A stretch of 8,464 nucleotides of DNA from Marinagarivorans sp. UBA5868 (GTDB lineage Bacteria; Pseudomonadota; Gammaproteobacteria; Pseudomonadales; Cellvibrionaceae), in NCBI GenBank assembly GCA_002432095.1, contig DJFQ01000117.1, positions 1-8,464 on the forward strand, given 5' to 3'. The notes under the pieces are model-generated. The model saw nothing but the letters and a program-made list of their open reading frames with translations. It was not told the DNA's origin and made no database searches. Both the position numbers and the translations under genes were made by a program. Of this stretch, positions 1 to 5,737 are shown one piece after another. How positions within the stretch are numbered: the first letter of the stretch is position 1; the number at the start of each line of letters is the position of its first letter.

Positions 1-695
1 GCTTCCAGATTCAGGTCGCGGTAAATACCGGCGATCGACAGCGAACCCCAATCCCCGGAAAAGTTATAGCGGCCCACCAAATCGGGGATCATGCCGTCGT
101 CGGTCGGAGTCGCTGGATCACCGAAAGTGGTCTCGGGGTTCTCCATGGAAAACTGCCAAGGCCCGCGGGTATAACGCACCTGCGCCTGACGCACGAACAC
201 GGTGCCGTCAGTCGGGCCGATAAAATCGAGCATCTCCGGAAGCGCGGCTACATTTTGAAACGTAGACCAGGACTGGCCGAAAAGCCATTTGTCATAAGTG
301 AGGTACGCGTGGCGCAGCTGCGGCTGATAAGCATTGGTGACACGCTCATTGCCATCAGTGGTGAGAAAGTCGAACTCGACAAAACCGACGACCTTTTGGC
401 CATCCACATTCATCACCGACTCGAAATTGAGACGTGAAGATTTTGCATGAAAGTCGATATCGCGACTCTCATTTTCGCCACCCACTGGAATGGTGCTGGG
501 AATATAAAAGTCTCGCCCAAGTGCGCCCGCGCCCAAGTCGCCATCATCGTAACCGCTGGAAATTACGTCCAGCTTGACAAATCCGCCCACTTTAAAAGTT
601 GTCGTAACCTCCGCACCAACAGCGGGAAGTGCTACCCCGGCAGCGCCCCCCATAGCAATTGCGGCCCAAAGCGAATGTAACCTTGTTTTTTTCAT
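1..695 (-). CDS. DcaP-like outer-membrane porin, C-terminal part beyond the left edge
   Basis: The first 231 residues are present; the gene runs off the window. Residues 1 to about 28 form a Sec signal peptide (MKKTR start, Ala/Gly-rich core, likely cut after PAVGA). The mature part begins with a beta-strand-like segment (FKVGGFVKLDVI). The block around LPEMLDFIGPTDG and VFVRQAQVRY is what I associate with DcaP-type trimeric porins, and the alternating aromatic strands (WLFGQSWSTF, YTRGPWQFSM) fit a beta-barrel. Known members of the family take up dicarboxylic acids or other negatively charged molecules; the substrate here is unknown. The ATG at 695 is preceded by AGAGG with a 6-base spacer, which supports this start. 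No porin partner or catabolic gene is visible next to it. The divergent structured RNA candidate at 931-1085 is its nearest upstream neighbour. Family assignment is by recognition, not by search. Confidence 0.85.
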   Translation of the reverse strand, partial: MKKTRLHSLWAAIAMGGAAGVALPAVGAEVTTTFKVGGFVKLDVISSGYDDGDLGAGALGRDFYIPSTIPVGGENESRDIDFHAKSSRLNFESVMNVDGQKVVGFVEFDFLTTDGNERVTNAYQPQLRHAYLTYDKWLFGQSWSTFQNVAALPEMLDFIGPTDGTVFVRQAQVRYTRGPWQFSMENPETTFGDPATPTDDGMIPDLVGRYNFSGDWGSLSIAGIYRDLNLE

Positions 696-896
696 GGTTT
701 GCCTCTTGTAAAGATTGATTCTGTAATCCCCGATGAGGCATTTTGTTAACGGATTTTTGTTTCTTATGAAGAAAGGAACTCAATATCCGTATCGAAAATG
801 CCGAAGACCCAACTATGGGGAAACGCACCCATGCTTAGATCTTCTTTTAATACATTAGCCTGATTTAAAAATTTGGCCAGATAAAGAATGCGATTT

Positions 897-929
897 TTGC
901 CAAAAAATTGACGAAACCTCTACTATACT
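897..929 (+). promoter_or_regulatory. Possible promoter of the structured RNA candidate
   Basis: TTGCCA (897-902) is one base off the sigma-70 -35 consensus. Eighteen bases later comes TACTAT (921-926), overlapped by a better -10-like TATACT (924-929) that is too far away for normal spacing. Transcription would begin near 933-936, just before the first arm of the RNA fold. The match is only moderate and this promoter is inferred from position. Confidence 0.3.
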
Positions 930-930
930 G

Positions 931-1085
931 GCCCGTCATTCTTCATAGGAGACGTACTGACCGGTTTCCGTGGAGCACCCAGTGAAATCTGCGCAAGAAA
1001 CTGGTGACAAAAAATCAAAGGTGTTGAGCAATCGCCTATGAAAAGAGACGCGTGAAAACCGGGCACCATTTTTCCGGTTTTACGA
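931..1085 (+). ncRNA. Candidate structured RNA, divergent from the porin gene
   Basis: Several nested complementary segments are visible. TTCATAGG (942-949) pairs perfectly with CCTATGAA (1035-1042) and encloses everything else. AGCACC (974-979) can pair with GGTGTT (1020-1025); its one non-Watson-Crick pair is G-U in plus-strand RNA but would be C-A on the other strand, which favours the plus strand. CCAGT (979-983) and ACTGG (1000-1004) close an inner hairpin. A terminator-like stem follows at 1055-1081. I do not recognise a known riboswitch or small-RNA family. It lies head-to-head with the porin gene, a position in which porin-regulating small RNAs are known in enterobacteria (MicF beside ompC), so a small RNA is one reading; an orphan riboswitch or attenuator is another. 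The helices are short and found by eye, so chance remains possible. Confidence 0.38.
1055..1081. terminator. Terminator-like inverted repeat AAAACCGG/CCGGTTTT
   Basis: A perfect 8-bp inverted repeat (1055-1062 and 1074-1081) with an 11-base loop. On either strand the stem ends in only four T, so it would be a weak intrinsic terminator. It could end the plus-strand RNA candidate, the minus-strand glycosyltransferase operon (85 bases past its stop), or both. Confidence 0.4.
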
Positions 1086-1165
1086 TTGCAAAATTGATTG
1101 TTTTCTGCCAGCTGGATCGTTCTGTGGAGTAAAAAACAACCAGCCAACAGGAGAGGTTTTTGGTG

Positions 1166-2062
1166 TTAAATTTTCAGCAACTTTTTAAGTTTGAGCGAAA
1201 ACCGATAGGCTGATGTATCCCGCACTTGATACTGGCGCAGAATATGGCCTGCATAACGGCCACTCGGTGCTTGTTTTTCGCGCAGATATTTGAGGTATTT
1301 CAAGGACTGACGTCGCGCATGATAGCGCAACGCTGGATGAGCGCGTGCAGAGGCAAATGCGCTGTCTATGATGTGAATATAGTGATCTTGGTAACCCTCA
1401 TCGTAGGTCATTTGCCGGCTCAAAGTCCCTGGTCTGCGACGGTAGTGAATTACGGTTTCGGGGATAGCGACAACTTCCGGATGGGCCGCAAAAAAACGCC
1501 AGTAAAAATCCAAATCCTCATGTACCAGACCTGGGACGAAAGGAAATTCACTGACCCATTCTCGCGGATACAGTTTGTTCCACACCATAGGCTCAAGCGC
1601 AAAAAAATCGTATTTATGCAAGTGCAGTTGACCCGTCACACGCTGCCCTGCTTTTTTGTACGGCTTATGGGTGCGCGTCTCCTCCCAATATTCCATCACT
1701 CCACCACTCACCACGGCAGGTCGGGAGGCGTCGGTTGCGCCAATCAATGTTTGCAGGGCGTTTTCTGCCAGCCAATCATCCGAATCTAAAAAAAATACCC
1801 AATCTCCTTTTGCCGCCGCCAAACCTGTATTGCGCGCCACAGAAAGTCCTTGATTGGGCTGCTCGATAACCCGGCAGCGGGGTTCAGTTTGCGCAAATTG
1901 CCATGCGATCTCCCTTGAGGCATCCGTCGCTCCGTCAATAACGCAGATAATTTCCATATGCCGATAAGATTGAGTCGCTACCGACTCAAGGCATTGCGCC
2001 AAATAGGCTTCGACGTTGTAAACCGGAATAATGACCGAAATAAGAGGAAGTGAGCGCCTCAC
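1166..2062 (-). CDS. Family 2 (GT-A fold) glycosyltransferase
   Basis: Predicted to transfer a sugar from a nucleotide-sugar donor onto a growing glycan at the cytoplasmic face of the membrane. With the GTG start the protein has 298 residues. The GT2 opening strand SVIIPVYN is at residues 9-16, followed by the CVIDGATD donor-binding segment and the QGLSVARNTG helix. FLDSDD, the metal-binding DxD motif, ends at residue 96, and HED at about 181-183 matches the usual catalytic-base region. There is no membrane segment, unlike processive synthases, so it probably adds one sugar per step. It is second in an operon after the GT-B-like gene, overlapping it by four bases (GTGA). An ATG six bases upstream (2068) is possible but leaves no spacer after AAGGA. 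The open frame extends to 2203, but that extension overlaps the upstream gene and lacks GT2 sequence. Likely role: exopolysaccharide, capsule or lipopolysaccharide synthesis; acceptor unknown. Confidence 0.88.
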   Translation of the reverse strand: MRRSLPLISVIIPVYNVEAYLAQCLESVATQSYRHMEIICVIDGATDASREIAWQFAQTEPRCRVIEQPNQGLSVARNTGLAAAKGDWVFFLDSDDWLAENALQTLIGATDASRPAVVSGGVMEYWEETRTHKPYKKAGQRVTGQLHLHKYDFFALEPMVWNKLYPREWVSEFPFVPGLVHEDLDFYWRFFAAHPEVVAIPETVIHYRRRPGTLSRQMTYDEGYQDHYIHIIDSAFASARAHPALRYHARRQSLKYLKYLREKQAPSGRYAGHILRQYQVRDTSAYRFSLKLKKLLKI

Positions 2063-3303
2063 AAACATTCCTTGTGCAAAAAAGGCGGGCTTGCAGAATC
2101 GGGATGATTCAAAAGAGTGAGGCAAAGCTCGTAAAAATTGTCTGCAATACTTGTGCGTCGGTAATTGTGCAGTTCTGCAAAATGATTGGTAAGCGTGCGC
2201 CAATGATCAGCTTCAATCATTCCGATCATGGCCTCGCATAAAGACTGCGAGTCATCATACGTCAACGCGATACTACTGAGGTCAGCTGGCAACCTATAAT
2301 TGCGCGGCAAAATAATCGGTTTACAATAATGTAATGCATCATTTTCGATGCCGGATATTTTGGTGTTTCCATAATATTCGCAGTAGATTTTTTGGCGCGC
2401 TTCTAACTTCATCGGCGCTATCAAAAATTGCGTTCTCGCCATCTGCGCCGCAAAAACCTGCTGGGATACATAATCACGAAAGCAGGTGAGACTAAAGGTA
2501 TCATCCGCAAGCCGGCTAAAACGATCGAGTACTTTTTTTGCCCCCTCACCTTTCGCCCAACCGAGAAACACCATTTCTAAACGCCAGTTCGGACGCGCTT
2601 TTTTCAGTCGCTCAATGGCCTGGTACAGCACATCGTAGTCCTTGCGTTTTGTGTCCACACTTCCGGTGACAGCAAAGACAAATGCGGACCCTTCCTCAAT
2701 AGAGACGGCCTCCCCTAAACAACTGAAAGGCATCACGTAAGCACTCAAATTGTTGATTCCGCGCTTTTGCAGAGCATCCTTCATGCAGGTAACTATGCCT
2801 TCGCTTGGCAACATCAGCACCCTCATTTTTTGATACAACCGCTCGCGATGATGCCAAGTTCGGTAAAGCACCACATAACGCATTAAATGGGATGCCACTT
2901 TCCACCAATTACCCGGCGACCAATCAATGGACGCTGCGGGAAACAAACTGGCGTTGGTATTGTGAATGCGCATCACCGTTGGGCAGCGGAATTCCAAATC
3001 GGCAAAAAAAGCAAAATGTTTTTCCAATGTATTGAAATACACCACATCCACCGCTCGCAAAGTGTCCTCGTGGGCATGCCAGAAACGCGCAACGGCTTGT
3101 TTTTTTGGCATCACCAGAACCCGGGCAAAAAGCTCTTCGGCAAGCCCTGTCTTTTGCCAGATTTTATCGGTGGTCCACAGTACCAATTCAAAACGCGCAG
3201 CAAGTATTGGGCACAAAGTTGCCAGCACTTCCGCGTGGTAATCCAGTTCGATGATCAACAGACGCGGGCGGATGACGGGCTCATGGGGATAGGCGTCGCT
3301 CAT
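2059..3303 (-). CDS. Glycosyltransferase-like protein, probable GT-B fold
   Basis: A 414-residue soluble protein that I assign to the GT-B/GT4-like superfamily with moderate confidence. The N-terminal half starts with a Rossmann-like strand (LLIIELDYHAEVL, about residues 15-27) and contains IHNTNASLF, where GT4 enzymes bind acceptor. The C-terminal half opens with FAVTGSVDTKRKDYDVLYQAI from about residue 210, the usual position of the GTGRLxxxKG-type donor domain, followed by MVFLGWAKGEGA and IAPM. A segment near 315-333 (KISGIEND then KPIILP) resembles the E-x7-E region, but the spacing of the acidic residues is not typical, so the subfamily is unclear. The ATG at 3303 has GAGG with a 6-base spacer; a TTG at 3357 is less likely. 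It is the first gene of the two-gene operon with the GT2 gene and probably builds the same polysaccharide. Confidence 0.7.
   Translation of the reverse strand: MSDAYPHEPVIRPRLLIIELDYHAEVLATLCPILAARFELVLWTTDKIWQKTGLAEELFARVLVMPKKQAVARFWHAHEDTLRAVDVVYFNTLEKHFAFFADLEFRCPTVMRIHNTNASLFPAASIDWSPGNWWKVASHLMRYVVLYRTWHHRERLYQKMRVLMLPSEGIVTCMKDALQKRGINNLSAYVMPFSCLGEAVSIEEGSAFVFAVTGSVDTKRKDYDVLYQAIERLKKARPNWRLEMVFLGWAKGEGAKKVLDRFSRLADDTFSLTCFRDYVSQQVFAAQMARTQFLIAPMKLEARQKIYCEYYGNTKISGIENDALHYCKPIILPRNYRLPADLSSIALTYDDSQSLCEAMIGMIEADHWRTLTNHFAELHNYRRTSIADNFYELCLTLLNHPDSASPPFLHKECL
2063..2073 (-). promoter_or_regulatory. Ribosome binding site that decides the GT2 start
   Basis: On the minus strand AAGGA (2073-2069) sits directly against an ATG (2068) but six bases before a GTG (2062). 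Normal spacing therefore favours GTG, whose last two bases form part of the TGA stop of the upstream gene. This arrangement suggests translational coupling of the two glycosyltransferases. Confidence 0.5.
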
Positions 3304-3331
3304 ATCAAGCCTCAAAGAATCAGCCGGCGAT

Positions 3332-3337
3332 TTTATA
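3332..3337 (-). promoter_or_regulatory. Possible -10 element for the glycosyltransferase operon
   Basis: TATAAA on the minus strand, 28 bases upstream of the ATG at 3303. No good -35 is found at normal spacing (CGGTTG at 17 bases). It is the best candidate in this leader but weak. Confidence 0.25.
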
Positions 3338-3540
3338 CACGGCCGAAAGGTTTGCAACCGGCAGACGCGGGTTAAATGGCGGTCCTAGGTCATCGCTGTC
3401 TATTGCCGCTTCCAAACGAGGCACGGAACTAAGCGAATAGCGCGTTGAGATACAAGCGTCGTTGAAAAATAAAGGCAACTAATAATGGACAGATGCGGGA
3501 GTGAAATACGACAAAAGGAGAGATCAACCAGACAAGCCGG

Positions 3541-3620
3541 TTTGCAATGTGAACCGCCGTGCTGGCGGTATCCGGTCGACTTTGGTGGAGGAACCCCAAC
3601 CAAAATCGACCGTATTGAAA
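3541..3620 (-). ncRNA. Candidate structured RNA element: three-way junction with a long hairpin
   Basis: Starts 14 bases past the stop of the cold-shock gene. In plus coordinates: outer helix TTTGCAAT (3541-3548) with ATTGAAA (3614-3620), one bulged base; hairpin ACCGCC (3553-3558) with GGCGGT (3564-3569), 5-base loop; and a long hairpin 3573-3612 with 14-base arms. Read as minus-strand RNA the long hairpin is fully paired with one G-U, then a one-base bulge, then four more pairs including another G-U and a three-base loop. As plus-strand RNA both G-U pairs become C-A mismatches, so the minus strand is favoured. There is no T-tract, so it is not a simple intrinsic terminator. It may stabilise the 3' end of the cold-shock mRNA, form the leader of the glycosyltransferase operon, or be a small palindromic repeat element. 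I know of no family it belongs to. Confidence 0.45.
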
Positions 3621-3633
3621 TGTTCTACTCTAA

Positions 3634-3840
3634 TTACAGAGCGCGAACTTTATTTGCGCAGGGTCCTTTTTGACCTTTGCCAACTTCAAATTCAACTGCT
3701 TGGCCATCTTTCAGCGTGGCATAACCACCACCAGCCTGGATTTCTGAATGATGAACAAATAAATCTTTACCACCATCTTCCGGAGTTATAAAACCAAATC
3801 CTTTGTCTGCGTTAAACCACTTAACGGTACCCTTACTCAT
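3634..3840 (-). CDS. CspA-family cold-shock protein (first copy)
   Basis: A 68-residue single cold-shock domain, a five-stranded OB-fold that binds single-stranded RNA and DNA and acts as an RNA chaperone. KGTVKWFN at the start, the RNP1 motif KGFGFI at residues 13-18 and the RNP2 motif LFVHH at 27-31 are intact. The full length matches the family. The frame is open 69 bases further upstream, but MSKGTVKWF is the conserved N-terminus, so ATG 3840 is chosen; the Shine-Dalgarno there is weak (GAG only). It differs clearly from the second copy at 5134-5343 (GGKDLFVHH against SGPDVFAHF), so the two are not a recent duplication. Whether it is cold-induced cannot be read from the sequence; it could be a constitutive member. 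Confidence 0.93.
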   Translation of the reverse strand: MSKGTVKWFNADKGFGFITPEDGGKDLFVHHSEIQAGGGYATLKDGQAVEFEVGKGQKGPCANKVRAL

Positions 3841-4246
3841 CTTGATCTCACATTTTATGGTGAAGAAAGAATGACTACATTCGCTATCACCATCGCGAAC
3901 ATAGCTCACAAATTGCTAACTAAACGCCCGACACTATCGTCACTACCACTATCACGACAATATGCACCGCCGGTACCGACGCAAAGTTAGGCCTAAATTC
4001 TCTGAGAGTCAACGTATTGGCGCACTCGCATCCGCCGATTCCATCCCAGAATTCCAGTTTCAAGCCCTGCTACTTTTACAACGCCCCGGCTATGGTTTTG
4101 AATTTAAAGGTTTTATTCTGCAACTATCGCGCAGAGCAACCCCTGCATTATCCCTCGACTTTTTATCAACGTTTCGCGGCGCGAGGTCGCATACCCAACA
4201 CTTTCAAAGCACACACACGACTTTTATCGCAGCACCCGAAGCGTAC
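3841..4246. other. Intergenic region upstream of the first cold-shock gene
   Basis: About 400 bases without a supported gene. It should hold the cold-shock promoter and leader, but no clear sigma-70 pair stands out. TTCGC (3880-3884) and GCGAA (3895-3899) form a small hairpin in the presumed leader. Around 3930-3955 there are short irregular CACTAT/CACTAC repeats. From 3960 to 4246 two plus-strand frames stay open but neither looks like a protein. No terminator for the TRIC gene is seen. Confidence 0.55.
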
Positions 4247-4858
4247 TTATGTCGACTTTCGCGGAATGGAGGGCAAATTCAGCCCCCAACGAATAGCGAC
4301 CAAGCGTAGTCCTACAGCTACTAATACTCCCGCCCAAAAAGCAAATGTTGGCGGTAGCGGCGTCGATCTCAGCATGAGGTACACAACAATGCCGGCGACA
4401 GCGGCCGTCGCATACACATCTCTTTGCAATATCAGCGGTACATGAGCGGTAAGCACATCACGCAATATGCCACCCATTACCCCTGTCATAGTGCCCATTA
4501 CCACCACGATTGGCGCCGAATGTCCCGCATCTAACGCCAGCTTGGCGCCAGACATTGCAAAAAAAGCCAAACCCATTGCATCCGCAATTAAAAATAGAGC
4601 TCCCGGAGGCGGACGCAGCGACAGATACACAACCGTTACCAATACCGCCACCAATATCGTAAACAGATACCCGTAATCCGCCACCCAAAAAATTGGCTGA
4701 TGCCCTAACAGCAGATCGCGCAAAGTACCTCCACCGATGGCGGTAAAAGTAGCCACTATTAACACGCCAAAAATATCCAGATTTCTGTCTCTTGTCGCAA
4801 GCACACCGCTCGCGGCAAATACCGCCACACCAGCAAGATCAAGATAATAAAGCAGCAT
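4247..4858 (-). CDS. TRIC-type cation channel family membrane protein (UPF0126, YicG/YadS-like)
   Basis: A 203-residue inner-membrane protein, the normal length for the family. It is built of two homologous halves: residues 4-80 with the motif GGGTLRD (42-48), and about 90-165 with GGILRDVL starting at 129. Each half has about three hydrophobic helices, and a seventh follows near 170-188 (FAFWAGVLVAVGLRLVAI). Bacterial homologues of the animal TRIC channels form trimers that conduct potassium and other monovalent cations; the physiological role in bacteria is not settled, and I infer channel function only from family membership. The ATG at 4858 has only a weak GGGG upstream. It is transcribed alone between the two cold-shock genes, with a perfect -10 TATAAT about 70 bases upstream. 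Confidence 0.9.
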   Translation of the reverse strand: MLLYYLDLAGVAVFAASGVLATRDRNLDIFGVLIVATFTAIGGGTLRDLLLGHQPIFWVADYGYLFTILVAVLVTVVYLSLRPPPGALFLIADAMGLAFFAMSGAKLALDAGHSAPIVVVMGTMTGVMGGILRDVLTAHVPLILQRDVYATAAVAGIVVYLMLRSTPLPPTFAFWAGVLVAVGLRLVAIRWGLNLPSIPRKST

Positions 4859-4925
4859 TTTTTGGCCCCGTGACGATTAGGTCGGCTCGGCGTGAAGCGC
4901 TCGCCATATCACTACATACCGAAAC

Positions 4926-4950
4926 ATTATAAGTATTGTCGAAATACAAA
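4926..4950 (-). promoter_or_regulatory. Likely promoter (-10) of the TRIC gene with a small inverted repeat
   Basis: Minus-strand TATAAT (4931-4926) is a perfect -10, about 68 bases before the start codon. The -35 region is only T-rich. GTATT (4933-4937) and AATAC (4943-4947) form a short inverted repeat inside the spacer and could be a regulator site. The -10 is strong; the operator idea is weak. Confidence 0.45.
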
Positions 4951-4984
4951 AATTTGGATGTAGACCCTCGCATGCACAGGCACC

Positions 4985-5000
4985 ACAGTTTAAAAACTGT
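4985..5000. repeat. Short perfect inverted repeat ACAGTTT-AA-AAACTGT
   Basis: Two 7-base arms separated by two bases, between the TRIC promoter region and the terminator of the second cold-shock gene. With so small a loop it is more likely a protein-binding palindrome than an RNA hairpin. There is no other hint of function. Confidence 0.35.
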
Positions 5001-5079
5001 AGGTTTCGGCGGCAGCAATCAACGATCAGACGGTGGAAGAGTGGTACACGGAATGGGGCAATTTTGGATATGCAGACGC

Positions 5080-5110
5080 AAAAAAGGCAAGCCGAGAGAG
5101 GCTTGCCTTT
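5080..5110 (-). terminator. Intrinsic terminator of the second cold-shock gene
   Basis: An 11-base perfect stem (5083-5093 with 5100-5110, core GGCAAGCC/GGCTTGCC), a 6-base loop, then six T on the minus strand, 24 bases past the stop codon at 5134. On the plus strand the stem is followed by only three T, so it works mainly for the cold-shock gene. Confidence 0.9.
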
Positions 5111-5133
5111 GAAAAATTCTCTTTATCTATTAA

Positions 5134-5343
5134 TTAGATAGCGACGATATTTTCAGCTTGTGGGCCTTTTTTACCCTGGGAAACAACGAACTGAACACGC
5201 TGTCCTTCAACCAGAGTTTTAAAACCGTCGCCAACGATCGCGCTGAAGTGGGCGAAAACGTCTGGACCGGATTGTTGCTCAATAAAGCCAAAGCCTTTGG
5301 ATTCGTTGAACCACTTTACGGTGCCTGTAGTTGTATTCGACAT
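5134..5343 (-). CDS. CspA-family cold-shock protein (second copy)
   Basis: A 69-residue single cold-shock domain with intact [11 protein letters not shown]1 KGFGFI (residues 16-21) and RNP2 variant VFAHF (29-33), ending in the conserved [10 protein letters not shown]. It should act as a single-stranded nucleic-acid binding RNA chaperone. The frame stays open five codons upstream, but ATG 5343 begins the conserved MSN-TGTVKWF and has AAGG with a 7-base spacer. It has its own strong terminator and a long upstream region, so it is monocistronic. This variant, with the short SGPD loop, is the type common in Pseudomonas and Cellvibrio relatives. A long 5' leader as in cspA is possible but the promoter is not clear. 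Confidence 0.95.
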   Translation of the reverse strand: MSNTTTGTVKWFNESKGFGFIEQQSGPDVFAHFSAIVGDGFKTLVEGQRVQFVVSQGKKGPQAENIVAI

Positions 5344-5641
5344 GATATTACCTTGCAATTTTAGATGTAGTAATGCCTTTAGAGGGCCGGACTGCCTGAA
5401 AATATAGACTGAAATTTAAACCGCAGACGAAGCGTTACAGATAATACGTCGAAATATGGGATATAAATACAAGACTTTTTTCTAGCTGCTCGGCACTCTA
5501 TAGGGATAGCACTAGGTTGTCCAGGAATATTTACTCACTGCGTCGCAAACCCATTGGGTGCATTTCGCCAAGGTTGTCGTGAGGGCCAGATCGTTCACGA
5601 GGCATCTCCAACCGACCCGCGGAGCGAAACACTAACTTTGG

Positions 5642-5671
5642 AATAAAAGGCGGCTCAAACTCGAACTGCCT
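5642..5671 (-). terminator. Likely intrinsic terminator of the DUF72 gene
   Basis: In minus-strand RNA, nine-base arms (5671-5663 and 5656-5648) pair with one A-C mismatch and one G-U, close a 6-base loop and run into TTTATT. It lies 66 bases past the stop codon. The stem is weaker than that of the second cold-shock gene. Confidence 0.55.
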
Positions 5672-5705
5672 CTATTTGTTTGCACCCTCGTAACTGCCTT
5701 AACTG

Positions 5706-5733
5706 TATGTGCGCTCAAAACCTTATGTGCGCT
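5706..5733. repeat. Direct repeat TATGTGCGCT, two copies 18 bases apart
   Basis: Exact copies at 5706-5715 and 5724-5733, directly after the DUF72 stop codon in its direction of transcription. Function unknown; it may be a slippage duplication. Confidence 0.5.
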
Positions 5734-5737
5734 GAAA

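Larger units (their letters stand above)
696..1165. other. Intergenic region between porin and GT2 gene
   Basis: About 470 bases with no convincing protein gene. It should hold the porin leader and promoter (minus strand), although I see no clear -35/-10 pair for it. An imperfect inverted repeat, TTTGGC (872-877) and GCCAAA (899-904), lies between the porin and the RNA candidate and could be an operator. The right half holds the structured RNA candidate and its terminator-like stem, annotated separately. From 1082 to 1165 the sequence is unremarkable except for a strong Shine-Dalgarno-like AGGAGAGG near 1149-1156 on the plus strand. Confidence 0.6.
3304..3633 (-). other. Intergenic region between cold-shock gene and glycosyltransferase operon
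   Basis: About 330 bases with no supported protein gene. The half next to the cold-shock gene carries the three-way-junction element (3541-3620). The half next to the glycosyltransferase gene carries the -10-like TATAAA. Between 3340 and 3540 I see nothing convincing. Confidence 0.6.
5344..5737. other. Intergenic region between DUF72 gene and second cold-shock gene
   Basis: About 390 bases without a supported gene. It holds the leader and promoter of the second cold-shock gene; a minus-strand TATTAT near 5443-5448 is a possible -10 without a clear -35. A weak inverted repeat TCGTGA (5577-5582) and TCACGA (5595-5600) lies in the middle. The right end has the DUF72 terminator and a 10-base direct repeat, listed separately. 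Confidence 0.55.

Noticed and set aside
1163..1213. 16-codon plus-strand frame with GTG start after AGGAGAGG
   Set aside because: Very short, antisense to the end of the GT2 gene, and no supporting similarity; mentioned only as a possible remnant behind the RNA candidate.
1226..1789. Plus-strand open frame of 187 codons
   Set aside because: Lies wholly antisense to the well-supported GT2 gene; a shadow of its codon pattern.
2066..2203. N-terminal extension of the GT2 protein
   Set aside because: It overlaps the upstream glycosyltransferase by 145 bases, has no family similarity, and a good ribosome binding site lies near 2070 instead.
3304..3357. TTG-started extension of the GT-B-like protein
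   Set aside because: ATG 3303 has GAGG at ideal spacing and starts just before the first Rossmann strand.
3541..3620. Hammerhead ribozyme or integron attC site
   Set aside because: The three-way junction lacks the CUGAUGA and GAAA core of hammerheads on both strands, and the outer arms lack attC core sites (GTTRRRY/RYYYAAC).
4017..4445. Plus-strand open frame of 142 codons (TTG start) and a second one at 3962-4309
   Set aside because: Both run antisense into the TRIC gene, lack a ribosome binding site and show no protein-like composition. The strong minus-strand TRIC homology takes precedence.
4975..5055. tRNA-like look around CAGTTTAAAAACTG (anticodon-arm-like)
   Set aside because: No T-arm GTTCRA sequence, no acceptor pairing and no CCA; kept only as a short palindrome.
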